DNA of 64,000 nucleotides from Donghicola tyrosinivorans (GTDB lineage Bacteria > Pseudomonadota > Alphaproteobacteria > Rhodobacterales > Rhodobacteraceae). The stretch lies in the NCBI RefSeq assembly GCF_003003355.1, contig NZ_PVTQ01000009.1, forward strand, positions 1 to 64,000, written 5' to 3'. The stretch's first letter is position 1, and every line of letters begins with the position of its first letter. Positions 53,830 through 61,758 of the stretch are shown one piece after another. The notes under the pieces were generated by a model, which saw only the letters and a list, made by a program, of their open reading frames with translations, was not told the DNA's origin and ran no database searches. The position numbers were made by a program, and so were the translations under genes.

Positions 53830-54171
53830 ATGACCAAAGTCTATGACAAGGTTTCTGCCACTCCTGCAGCGCTGAAACTGTTGGCCGAGATCGTGGAAGA
53901 CCACGGTCCGGTGATGTTTCACCAATCGGGCGGATGTTGCGATGGCTCGTCCCCGATGTGTTACGCGCAGGGGGATTTCAAACTGGGTGTGAACGACATT
54001 CAAATGGGAGAAATTGGCGGCATGCCCTTTTACATTTCGGAGACCCAGTTCGAAGTGTGGATGCATACGGATCTGATCATCGATGTGGTGAAGGGCCGTG
54101 GGGGTATGTTCAGCCTTGATAATGGGCGCGAGCAACGCTTCCTCACCCGCTCGACGCTCTGTGCCAGCTGA
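53830..54171 (+). CDS. DUF779 domain protein, partner of the aldehyde dehydrogenase
   Basis: A 113-residue protein of the DUF779 family, which is repeatedly found beside AcoD-type aldehyde dehydrogenases; function unknown. The notable part is HQSGGCCDGSSPMC (~36-49), a cysteine-rich patch that could bind metal or take part in redox chemistry. ETQFEVWMHTDLIIDVVKGRGGMFSLDNG follows towards the C-terminus. There is no signal peptide. The start at 53830 follows GAGGCGGAG; an ATG at 53815 lies in the intergenic repeat. Confidence 0.88.
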   Translation: MTKVYDKVSATPAALKLLAEIVEDHGPVMFHQSGGCCDGSSPMCYAQGDFKLGVNDIQMGEIGGMPFYISETQFEVWMHTDLIIDVVKGRGGMFSLDNGREQRFLTRSTLCAS

Positions 54172-54200
54172 CTCCCCGTATTCCATCCAGCTGGCTAAAA

Positions 54201-54240
54201 AAGAAGGCGTAGACCACCTCTCCGGTCTGCGCCTTTCTTT
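54201..54240. terminator. terminator after the DUF779 gene (possibly two-way)
   Basis: AAGGCGTAGACC (54204-54215) pairs with GGTCTGCGCCTT (54224-54235) with one mismatch and an eight-base loop, then TCTTTGTTTTT on the plus side. A-rich sequence on the other side lets it serve the convergent gene that ends at 54245 as well. Confidence 0.8.
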
Positions 54241-54244
54241 GTTT

Positions 54245-55279
54245 TTATGGGGTTAGAAAACGGGGGGCGCCGAAGGTGAGACGCCATTGGGTGATGAAGA
54301 GGCTGCGCCTTTGTTGGTCGCGGGCCACCAGTAGCATCGGCTCGAGCCGGATCGAGCGTTCCGAACTGGCGGGTAGGCCGCTTTCGTCTTCGTCGCGCTG
54401 CCATTCAAGGCCGCTCATGAAAAGCTGTGCCTTGCCCGCGTCCGAGAGCAGGAAATCCAAGAGGCGGCTGGCGGCGATCGGGTTCGGAGCGTTCTTCGGG
54501 ATCATGAAGGCGCGGGAGAGAAAGAGCGTGTAATCCTCGGGCAGGATCACGCCGATTTTGTCGTTGGTCTGGGTGCTGACGTAGGAGCCAAGCACGTTAT
54601 AGGCCAAGAGATAGCGCCCTTCGGCCACGCCTTTGATGATCTCGGCCGAGCAGCAGGTGGCGATGGCGTCCGTGCGGCTGAAACCTTCTAAAAGACCGCC
54701 GAAGGTGCTGGCCTCGATGCTGTCGGAGAAGGCCAAGAGGTAGCCCAGACCGGAAGCCTCGATGTCATAGGTGGCGATGCGGTTCTGGTAGCGCGGGTTT
54801 TGCTGGCGCATCAGGTCCAGAAGCTGGAAGCGGGTGCGGGGAACCTCTTCGGGGGGGACCAGATCGGTGTTGTAGAGCATGACCGCAGGTTCGCGGGTGA
54901 TGCCCCAGAGTTCATTGCGCCAGATCCGTTCGGACGAGAGGGTTTCCGTGAGGCTGGAGCGATAGGGGCGGGCGCAGGCAATATTGACCAGTTCGACCAT
55001 CTGGTGGACGCCGGACGACAGGACCGCATCGGCGGGATTATCCCCCGTTTGGCAGCCGTCCAGCGTAAGTTTGTAAAGGGCGTTTGACCCCCATTGCTCA
55101 TAGGTGACGGTGATGTCGGGGTTGGCCTCTGTGAAGGCCTGGATCGTGGGTCCAAGGACGGCGATATCCGTGGTGGACCGGAACATCAGCGCAGTCGGGC
55201 CGGTGCCATAGGTGGCGACGGCCTCTTGCGCGGTGGCTGGGACGGCGAGGGCCAGCAGAAGGGCGGCAGCGCGGATCAT
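54245..55279 (-). CDS. periplasmic binding protein in the tctDE operon (orphan, iron/PgtC-like fold)
   Basis: A 344-residue extracellular solute-binding protein with signal peptide MIRAAALLLALAVPATAQ. The mature part (FRSTTDIAVLGPTIQAFTEANPDITVTYEQWGSNALYK) has a type II periplasmic-binding fold. It also shows TREPAVMLYNTDLVPPEEVP and PKNAPNPIAASRLLDFLLSDAGKAQLF. No permease or ATPase gene is nearby. It is last in an operon with a response regulator and kinase (four-base overlap with the kinase), so it more likely presents a ligand to the sensor than imports it, as PgtC does for PgtB (analogy). The ligand is unknown. Confidence 0.85.
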   Translation of the reverse strand: MIRAAALLLALAVPATAQEAVATYGTGPTALMFRSTTDIAVLGPTIQAFTEANPDITVTYEQWGSNALYKLTLDGCQTGDNPADAVLSSGVHQMVELVNIACARPYRSSLTETLSSERIWRNELWGITREPAVMLYNTDLVPPEEVPRTRFQLLDLMRQQNPRYQNRIATYDIEASGLGYLLAFSDSIEASTFGGLLEGFSRTDAIATCCSAEIIKGVAEGRYLLAYNVLGSYVSTQTNDKIGVILPEDYTLFLSRAFMIPKNAPNPIAASRLLDFLLSDAGKAQLFMSGLEWQRDEDESGLPASSERSIRLEPMLLVARDQQRRSLFITQWRLTFGAPRFLTP

Positions 55280-56661
55280 TCGGGCACCTCATGGGCGGTC
55301 AGGGTCAGGCTGACGCGAAAGCCGTCATCGGTGGGGGTCATGGTTAAATCGCCCTCGAATGCCTCGGCCACGGCACGGACGATGGAAAGGCCGAGACCTG
55401 CGCTTTGCCCTTTGGAGGCGGCGTTGCGTTCGAACCGTTGGCCCATGCGTGACAGGACTTCGGGGGTGGGGCCGGGTCCTGCGTCCTGCACCCAGAGGCT
55501 GGCGCGGGTGCCGGTACGGCTGACGCCGATGCGGACTGGCGGGGTGCCGTGGCGCAGGGCGTTGTTGAACATGTTCTTTGCCGCTTCGGTCAAGGATATT
55601 TCATCGGCCATCACGAAGATCGGATCGGGGCCGATGACCAGTTCAACCTCGGCACCGGGGGAGAGCAATTCGTGATCGCGGGCTTCGACCACCTCTAGCG
55701 CCACATCTCGCAAGTCGATGGGACGGCGCGGGGCGCTGTCGGTGCGGTGGATCACAAGTGCGCGGGACAGCATCTGGTCTAGCAGTTCACCCAAGGACCG
55801 AGACCGGCGGGCAAGGCGGCCAACCATCAGGCGTTGCGCCTCGGGGACGGTTTCCTCGCTGGCCAGTTCCGCTTGGGTGCGGATGGCGGCCACTGGGGTG
55901 CGCAACTGGTGGGCCGTGTCCGAGATCAGGTTGCGCATGCTGCCGATCTGGCGATCCAGACGGCGCATAAAGCGGTTCATGGCGTCCACCATCACGGCGG
56001 CCTCGGCAGGAACGTTGTTGTCCATTGGCGTCAGGTCATAGGGGTCGCGGTCCAAAAGCTCGGATGCGATCCGGTCCAGTGGCGCCATCGCATTGCGGAT
56101 CACCACAATTGCCAGCACCATCAGCGCAAGCCCTGCGAGGATCGAGGCGATCAGCGCATCCCGTGTCAGGCCAAGGGCCATGGCGTTGCGGGCCAGCATG
56201 GTCTGGCCCACGGTGACCGAGACCGTGCCGGAAAATTCCCGCTCCGCGAAGATGCGGGTGATGGTGACAAAGCGGGCGGCCTCATTCTGAAGGGTGGCGT
56301 CGAAGAAGACCGGTTGGTTTGAGGGGCGACGCTGGGGCTCGGGGGCCGAGGTGACAGCGGCGTGGCCGGTTAGAAGTTGTTCATCGGGGCCGCGCACGGC
56401 ATAGCCGATCCGGTCATCGGGGGCCTGCGCCAGCAGCTGAAACGCCGAGACTGGCAGATCGGCCATCGGGGTGCCGTTCAGGATGGTGATGGATTCGGCA
56501 ATGTCACTTGCCGCGCCCAAAAGTAGCCGGTCATAGGCCTGTTTGGCTGCCTGTTGCCCATAGGCGAAACTGGCAATCGCCACGATCACGCCCCCGACCA
56601 GCAGCAGCGACAGAACCCCGACAACCACGCGCGAGGTCAGGGATCGTGTGGCCCTAGCCAT
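55276..56661 (-). CDS. tctE: sensor histidine kinase, TctE-like
   Basis: Membrane sensor kinase of 461 residues. The first helix is at ~12-32, followed by a periplasmic domain (~35-165, 2CSK_N-like: SITILNGTPMADLPVSAFQLLAQAPDDRIGYAV). A second helix lies at ~168-190, then the dimerisation box ISDTAHQLRTPVAAIRTQ with the phospho-acceptor His. The ATPase boxes include NMFNNALRHG, VQDAGPGP and SAGLGLSIVRAVAEAFEG. It overlaps the response regulator by eight bases and the binding-protein gene by four. The N-terminal domain type is the one found in TctE/BctE citrate sensors. Confidence 0.9.
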   Translation of the reverse strand: MARATRSLTSRVVVGVLSLLLVGGVIVAIASFAYGQQAAKQAYDRLLLGAASDIAESITILNGTPMADLPVSAFQLLAQAPDDRIGYAVRGPDEQLLTGHAAVTSAPEPQRRPSNQPVFFDATLQNEAARFVTITRIFAEREFSGTVSVTVGQTMLARNAMALGLTRDALIASILAGLALMVLAIVVIRNAMAPLDRIASELLDRDPYDLTPMDNNVPAEAAVMVDAMNRFMRRLDRQIGSMRNLISDTAHQLRTPVAAIRTQAELASEETVPEAQRLMVGRLARRSRSLGELLDQMLSRALVIHRTDSAPRRPIDLRDVALEVVEARDHELLSPGAEVELVIGPDPIFVMADEISLTEAAKNMFNNALRHGTPPVRIGVSRTGTRASLWVQDAGPGPTPEVLSRMGQRFERNAASKGQSAGLGLSIVRAVAEAFEGDLTMTPTDDGFRVSLTLTAHEVPE

Positions 56662-57325
56662 CCAGCGCGATCCGGTAGCCCAGGCGGCGCTGGGTCTCGA
56701 TCAGAACACCTGTGCCAGACAGTTTTTTGCGCAGTCGGGCGATGTAAAGCTCGATCGCGTTCAGTCCCACATCCGCATCGTCAAAGGCGAAAAGCCCGTC
56801 ATAAAGCCGCTCTTTGCTTAGAACGTTGCCGTTCGCGCGCAGCAAAAGGCCCAGAAGGGTGGCTTCGCGGCGGGTCAGGTCCACGGGGTCCCCGTTGATC
56901 TGCGCGGTCATGGTGGCGGGGGAAAAACTCAGCGGACCAAGGGTCAGCGCATCGGTTTTCTGATCGGATTCACGGCGGACCAAAGCCCGCAGGCGGGCCT
57001 CAAGTTCGCGGTGATCGAAGGGTTTGACCAGATAGTCATCGGCCCCCAAATTCAGCGCCGAGACCCGATCATCTACCGAAAATAGCGCCGTCAGCATCAA
57101 CACAGGGGTGCGAATCCCCCGCCCGCGAATGTCTGAAAGCAGTTCAGTTCCCGCCCGATCCGGAAGGTTGATATCCAGTACAATCGCGTCGTAGCGCTGG
57201 ACCGCCAGAAAGTCCTCGGCGCTTTCGCAGGACTCGGCCAGATCGCACGCCATGCCTGCTTTTCCTAGGCGAATGGCGATGGCCTCGGCCATATCGACCG
57301 CATCTTCGACGATCAGAATGCGCAT
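56654..57325 (-). CDS. tctD: response regulator, TctD-like (OmpR family)
   Basis: A 223-residue OmpR-type regulator. The receiver domain has acidic residues near the N-terminus (RILIVEDAVDMAEA), phospho-acceptor Asp in DAIVLDINLPDRAG (~51) and Lys in DYLVKPFDHREL. The winged-helix effector domain follows (LTRREATLLGLLLRANGNVLSKERLYDGLF, DADVGLNAIELYIARLRKKL). It is divergent from tctCBA across 183 bases and presumably activates that operon in response to a tricarboxylate. Confidence 0.92.
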   Translation of the reverse strand: MRILIVEDAVDMAEAIAIRLGKAGMACDLAESCESAEDFLAVQRYDAIVLDINLPDRAGTELLSDIRGRGIRTPVLMLTALFSVDDRVSALNLGADDYLVKPFDHRELEARLRALVRRESDQKTDALTLGPLSFSPATMTAQINGDPVDLTRREATLLGLLLRANGNVLSKERLYDGLFAFDDADVGLNAIELYIARLRKKLSGTGVLIETQRRLGYRIALDG

Positions 57326-57508
57326 AATTTTCTTTCCCCATCCGGCCCAGAAAATGCGTTTCCTGTCGCGGTGACAGGTTGGTGACAGCTTTCCCCGTTA
57401 GTGGTCCTTCATAGCCCGACACGAGAAGACTGCAAATATGCAGCGCTATGTCGGCAAAAACGACCGGATCCGAGGAGATCCGCGAAGATCACTGTGGAGG
57501 AGATAGAC
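57326..57508. promoter_or_regulatory. tctD-tctC control region with GGTGACAG direct repeats
   Basis: GGTGACAG occurs at 57370-57377 and 57381-57388, exactly one helical turn (11 bp) apart, and a CTGTC before the first copy makes it also an inverted repeat. Tandem sites with this spacing are typical of OmpR-family dimers, so these are the best candidates for TctD binding. A Shine-Dalgarno (GGAGGAGA, 57497-57504) precedes the tctC ATG. Confidence 0.6.
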
Positions 57509-58489
57509 ATGATCTTTAAAGCAACTGTTGCTGCCCTGATGCTGGGTGCGTCCGCGTTTGCCGCTTCGGCAGAAGGCTGGAAGCCCGAGAGCCCCGAGTG
57601 CATCGCACCCGCGAACCCCGGTGGTGGCTGGGACTTCACCTGCCGTCAGGTTGGCAAGTCGATGCAGGACCTCGGCTTGATCGAGAAAACCATGCAGGTT
57701 GTGAACCTGGCCGGTGGCGGTGGCGGTGTTGCCTACGCCGAAGTCGTGAACAAGCGTAACGACAGCAACGACCTGATCGTTGCGGCCTCGTCGGCAACCG
57801 CGACTCGTCTGGCGCAGGGCGCATACCCCGGCAACACCATGGACCAGGTGCGTTGGCTGGCGTCGATCGGCGCAGACTATGGCGTGATCGCCGTGGCCGC
57901 CGACAGCGAAATCACCACCCTTCCCGCGCTGCTGGACATGATCAAAAATGACCCCACCTCGGTGTCGGTTGCTGGCGGTTCGGCTGTTGGCGGCTGGGAC
58001 CACCTGAAGGTTTTGATCGCAGCGAATGCCTACGGCGTCGAAGACGTGCGTAAGGTCAAGTACATCGCGTTCGATGGCGGCGGCGAAGCTGTAACCCAGC
58101 TGCTGGCCGGTTCGGTTCAGGCATTCACCGGTGACATCTCGGAAGCCAAAGGCTTTGTTGACAGCGGCGACCTGAAAGTCATCGCAGTTCTGTCGCCCGA
58201 GCGTCTGGGTGGCGAATTCGCCGACTTCCCGACCGCAAAAGAGCAGGGCGTTGACGCGATTGGCGCAAACTGGCGTGGTTTCTACGCTCCCGGTGGCATG
58301 AGCGACGAAGCTTATGACGCATGGGTCGGCAACATCTCGGCGCTGTACGCATCGCCCGAGTGGAAAGAGATCATGGCCGCAAACGGTCTGGCGCCGCTGG
58401 ACCTGCAGGGTGCAGATTTCGAGAAGTTCGTGAGCGAGTCGGTTGCTCAGATCCAGAACATCTCGCGCGAGATCGGCATCATCAAGTAA
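57509..58489 (+). CDS. tctC: tripartite tricarboxylate transporter binding protein TctC
   Basis: Periplasmic binding protein of the TTT system. The 326-residue precursor has signal peptide MIFKATVAALMLGASAFAASA. It then shows ECIAPANPGGGWDFTCRQVGKSMQ (the PGGGWD carboxylate-binding loop), VNLAGGGGGVAYAEV, VSVAGGSAVGGWDHLKVLIA and a final domain with GANWRGFYAPGGMS. The start at 57509 follows GGAGGAGA; upstream in-frame codons are part of the regulatory region. It is probably induced through TctDE. Confidence 0.93.
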   Translation: MIFKATVAALMLGASAFAASAEGWKPESPECIAPANPGGGWDFTCRQVGKSMQDLGLIEKTMQVVNLAGGGGGVAYAEVVNKRNDSNDLIVAASSATATRLAQGAYPGNTMDQVRWLASIGADYGVIAVAADSEITTLPALLDMIKNDPTSVSVAGGSAVGGWDHLKVLIAANAYGVEDVRKVKYIAFDGGGEAVTQLLAGSVQAFTGDISEAKGFVDSGDLKVIAVLSPERLGGEFADFPTAKEQGVDAIGANWRGFYAPGGMSDEAYDAWVGNISALYASPEWKEIMAANGLAPLDLQGADFEKFVSESVAQIQNISREIGIIK

Positions 58490-58519
58490 TTCTACGCAGT
58501 CCCCCTGTGTAGATCTTAA

Positions 58520-58554
58520 GGGGCGCCGCTCTCTCCCCTTCATAGCGGCGCCCC
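58520..58554 (+). promoter_or_regulatory. stable hairpin between tctC and tctB
   Basis: Perfect 11-bp stem (GGGGCGCCGCT 58520-58530, AGCGGCGCCCC 58544-58554) with a 13-base loop. There is no T-run, so it more likely stabilises the abundant tctC message or reduces read-through than ends transcription. Confidence 0.65.
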
Positions 58555-58599
58555 TACTTTCATACCCCCCAAATACAATGCCGTTTCAGGAGATCCCTA

Positions 58600-59031
58600 A
58601 TGAGTGATCGTATCTTCGGCATCTTCGGCGTTCTTCTTGCGATCGGCTACGCTATGGCGGCCTTCGCAATCGAAGAAAGTTTTCTGTCGGATGCTGTTGG
58701 CCCCAAAGCCTTTCCCCTGATCATCGCCACCGTTCTAGGACTGAGCTCCTTGGTGATCGCGATCAAACCCGATCAAGAACCCCATTGGCCCCCCTTCGCC
58801 CGTCTGGCGGAAATCGCGGCGGCCGTGGTTGTTATGGTGCTTTATGCCCAGTTCCTGCCGGTGATCGGCTTTGTCTTTGCCACCGCTTTGGCTGCGACCT
58901 ATCTGGCGTGGCGTCTGGGATCGACGGTCCTTGGCGCGATTGCCACCGGCGTCGGCACCTCGGTCGGTATTTATGTCATTTTCCATCTGGTTCTGGGCCT
59001 GTCGCTGGCCCGTGGCCCGCTGGGTTTCTAA
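58600..59031 (+). CDS. tctB: tripartite tricarboxylate transporter small membrane subunit TctB
   Basis: A 143-residue membrane protein with four hydrophobic segments (about 4-24, 38-55, 72-90, 100-130) and the family motif VGPKAFPLIIATVLGLSSL after the first. It pairs with TctA to form the secondary transporter fed by TctC. It lies 12 bases before tctA and 110 bases after tctC. A good ribosome-binding site (CAGGAGATC) precedes it. Confidence 0.9.
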   Translation: MSDRIFGIFGVLLAIGYAMAAFAIEESFLSDAVGPKAFPLIIATVLGLSSLVIAIKPDQEPHWPPFARLAEIAAAVVVMVLYAQFLPVIGFVFATALAATYLAWRLGSTVLGAIATGVGTSVGIYVIFHLVLGLSLARGPLGF

Positions 59032-59043
59032 GGAGGATTACGC

Positions 59044-60582
59044 ATGGAACTCCTGTCTTCGCTTGGTGACGGCTTTCTGATCGCCCTGACCTGGCAAAAC
59101 CTGCTGCTGGCGCTTCTGGGCTGTTTTCTGGGCACCATCATGGGCGCGCTGCCCGGCCTTGGGCCGTCGAATGGCGTGGCTATCCTGATCCCGCTGGCCT
59201 TTACCCTTGGTCTTGGCGCGACGCCTGCGCTGATCCTGCTGACCAGCGTTTACTATGGCGCGATGTACGGTGGCCGTATCAGCTCGATCCTGCTGAACAT
59301 TCCGGGTGACGAGCCCGCGATGATGACCTGTCTGGACGGCTACCCGATGGCCAAGAAGGGCATGGCCGGCGAGGCCCTGAGCCTTTCGGGTATCGCATCC
59401 TTCGTCGGCGCGTTCTTTGCTACTTGGGGTCTGATCCTGCTGGCACCGCAGCTGGTGAAAATCGCCCTGCTGTTCGGCCCTGCGGAATACTTTGCCCTGT
59501 TTGCACTGGCGTTCATGACCCTTGGTGGTGTCAGTTCGACCAATCAGGCGAAATCGGCCTTTGCTGCCGCGCTGGGTCTTGGTCTGGCGATGGTTGGTGT
59601 GGACACCCAAACCGGCGTGCCGCGCTTTACCTTTGGCGAAGTGCACCTCTACGACGGTCTGGATTTCCTTGTGGCGATCGTGGGTCTGTTTGCTCTGTCC
59701 GAAGTGTTCATCTTCCTTGAAGAGCGTCATGGAAACGCAAACGCCGACAGCCGTCAGTTGCAGATCGGCCGCCTGACGCCGCCGATGTCGATGATCAAGC
59801 AGTGTACCCCCACCATGCTGCGTACCTCTCTGCTGGGTTTCCTTGCGGGCGTTCTGCCCGGCGCGGGTGCCTCGCTGGGATCGTTCATCAGCTACTCGAT
59901 GGAAAAGCGTCTGGTGGACAAAGAGGGTACCTTTGGCAAAGGCGATCCGCGCGGTGTGGCTGCCCCCGAGGCTGGCAACAACGCGGCTGCGGGTGGCGCA
60001 CTGGTGCCAATGCTAGCGCTGGGTGTTCCCGGTTCGGGCACCACGGCGGTTCTGCTGGCGGTTCTGCTGTCGCTGAACATCACTCCCGGTCCGCTGCTGT
60101 TCAGCCAGAACCCCGATGTGGTCTGGGGCCTGATTGCCGCGCTGTTCATCGCCAACTTCATGCTGCTGGCTCTGAACATCCCGATGGTGGGCCTCTTCAC
60201 CCGCCTGCTGATGGTTCCCCCGCGCATTCTGATGCCGATTGTGGCCATGGTCAGCTTTGTGGGCATCTACGGCATCTCGGGTTCGTCCTTTGACCTGCTG
60301 GTGATGATCGGCTTCGGTGTGATGGGCTGGGTGCTGCGCAAGCTGGACGTGCCGCTGGTTCCGATCATTCTGGGTACGCTTCTGGGCAATTCCATGGAGG
60401 CCAACCTGCGCCGCGCGATCACCATCGACAACGGCAACTGGTTCACCCTCTTTGACAGCCCGCTGGCAATCGGTCTTTGGGCCGTGGCGATTATCGGCTT
60501 CATCCTGCCGATGGTGTTCGGCCGCGTCGTGAAGGGCAAAATGCGCCAGCGCCGCGACGAAGAAGGCGCGATTTCGGACTGA
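59044..60582 (+). CDS. tctA: tripartite tricarboxylate transporter large membrane subunit TctA
   Basis: A 512-residue transporter with about eleven to twelve hydrophobic segments. The repeated TctA signatures are present: GTIMGALPGLGPSNGVAILIPLAF near the N-terminus, YYGAMYGGRISSILLNIPGDEPAMMTCLDGYPM, and the second-half counterpart FLAGVLPGAGASLGSFISYSMEKR. GVPGSGTTAVLLAVL follows the second half. AAGGAGG precedes the ATG. It is the last gene of tctCBA and is followed by a strong terminator. The substrate is probably citrate or another di/tricarboxylate, not determinable from sequence. Confidence 0.94.
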   Translation: MELLSSLGDGFLIALTWQNLLLALLGCFLGTIMGALPGLGPSNGVAILIPLAFTLGLGATPALILLTSVYYGAMYGGRISSILLNIPGDEPAMMTCLDGYPMAKKGMAGEALSLSGIASFVGAFFATWGLILLAPQLVKIALLFGPAEYFALFALAFMTLGGVSSTNQAKSAFAAALGLGLAMVGVDTQTGVPRFTFGEVHLYDGLDFLVAIVGLFALSEVFIFLEERHGNANADSRQLQIGRLTPPMSMIKQCTPTMLRTSLLGFLAGVLPGAGASLGSFISYSMEKRLVDKEGTFGKGDPRGVAAPEAGNNAAAGGALVPMLALGVPGSGTTAVLLAVLLSLNITPGPLLFSQNPDVVWGLIAALFIANFMLLALNIPMVGLFTRLLMVPPRILMPIVAMVSFVGIYGISGSSFDLLVMIGFGVMGWVLRKLDVPLVPIILGTLLGNSMEANLRRAITIDNGNWFTLFDSPLAIGLWAVAIIGFILPMVFGRVVKGKMRQRRDEEGAISD

Positions 60583-60610
60583 TCAGTCCTTACTTTACCA
60601 CCACTCACGA

Positions 60611-60642
60611 GGCCCCCAACCGCAAGGTTGGGGGCTTTTTTT
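60611..60642 (+). terminator. intrinsic terminator of tctCBA
   Basis: GCCCCCAAC (60612-60620) and GTTGGGGGC (60627-60635) form a perfect 9-bp stem with a six-base loop, followed by a run of seven T (60636-60642). Confidence 0.92.
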
Positions 60643-60896
60643 CATGGCGCGCCCTTTCGAGGGGCCGACGACAACACGCCAGACGAAAATTTTCTGCACA
60701 TGCGCAGTGATACCGCAAACAGCCAGAGTAACACGTTGAAAAGACGCCTGTTCACACGCAGCATTTCTGTTTCCAAGAATTTAGTTTCCAAGGAAAATGT
60801 TTGTTGACACAACAGTTCCGTTTATCCCATTCTGCTAGCCAAAAGGGGCAAGGTGTTTTTAATCGCGCCATGTGCCACGCAGACGGAAAGACTTTG
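60643..60896 (+). promoter_or_regulatory. control region before the crotonase gene, with direct repeats
   Basis: GTTTCCAAG occurs at 60769-60777 and 60784-60792 (15 bp apart); the second extends to TTTCCAAGGAAA, a near-palindrome. A consensus -35 TTGACA lies at 60804-60809 with only weak -10 candidates downstream (CATTCT near 60828). The repeats just upstream of the -35 look like an activator or repressor site. No small gene is supported in this stretch. Confidence 0.5.
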
Positions 60897-61670
60897 ATGA
60901 CCAACACCACCGATATCCTGAAGGTCGAGATTGACGGCCCCGTAGCCACCCTGACCATGAACCGTCCGGGCAAGCGCAACGCTATGTGCGATGAGCTGCT
61001 GGAGCAGATCGACACCTTCTTCGCGGCGCCCCCCGAGGGCGTGCGGGTGGTGATCATGACCGGCACCGAAGGGCATTATTGCTCGGGTCTGGATTTGTCT
61101 GAACATGTGGCCCGCGATGCCGAAGGCACAATGCGCCACAGCCGCAATTGGCATCGGGTGATGGACCAGATCCAGTTCTCGGGTCTTCCGGTGATCAGCG
61201 CGATGTTCGGAGCGGTGATCGGCGGCGGTTTGGAAATGGCGGCCAGCACCCATGTGCGCATCGCCGAGCCGGGCACGATTTTCCAGCTGCCCGAAGGGAT
61301 GCGCGGCATCTTCGTGGGTGGCGGCGCGACTGTGCGTATCGGGCGCATCATCGGCGCGGACCGTATGTGCGAGATGATGCTGACCGGTCGCAAATACAAC
61401 ACCGAAGAAGGGCTGGCCCTTGGCCTGACCCACTACGCAGTAGGCGAGGGCGAGGCACTGCCGCTGGCATGCAAACTGGCCGCCAAGATCGCCAAAAACG
61501 CATCGCTATCTAATTATATGATGATCCAGGCGATCAGCCGGATCAACGATATGTCGAAGGCAGACGGTCTGTTTACCGAAAGCCTTTGTGCGGCGGTCAG
61601 CCAGACCAGCCGCGACGCGGAAGAGGGGCTGAAAGCCTTCCTCGAAAAACGCGCGCCCGAGTTCCGATAA
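60897..61670 (+). CDS. enoyl-CoA hydratase/isomerase (crotonase) family protein
   Basis: A 257-residue crotonase-fold enzyme acting on an acyl-CoA. Features are VATLTMNRPGKRNAMCDELL, the first oxyanion segment GTEGHYCSGLDLSEH, the second AMFGAVIGGGLEMAASTHVRIAEPGTIFQLPEGMRGIF, and GADRMCEMMLTGRKYNTEEGLALGL. The position taken by the catalytic Glu in many hydratases is in the PEGM segment. The start at 60897 follows GGAAAG; earlier in-frame codons overlap the promoter. It is followed by a TRAP transporter in the same direction, so it may process the imported acid once activated to CoA. Hydroxycinnamate or fatty-acid derived substrates are possible; I cannot choose. Confidence 0.85.
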   Translation: MTNTTDILKVEIDGPVATLTMNRPGKRNAMCDELLEQIDTFFAAPPEGVRVVIMTGTEGHYCSGLDLSEHVARDAEGTMRHSRNWHRVMDQIQFSGLPVISAMFGAVIGGGLEMAASTHVRIAEPGTIFQLPEGMRGIFVGGGATVRIGRIIGADRMCEMMLTGRKYNTEEGLALGLTHYAVGEGEALPLACKLAAKIAKNASLSNYMMIQAISRINDMSKADGLFTESLCAAVSQTSRDAEEGLKAFLEKRAPEFR

Positions 61671-61758
61671 GGGCTATATCAGCTTTGTGCGCCACGGAGG
61701 ATGGCGCACGAGACAAGATCGTTCATTCACAGAACAGGATTTTAGGGAGGACCTGAGA

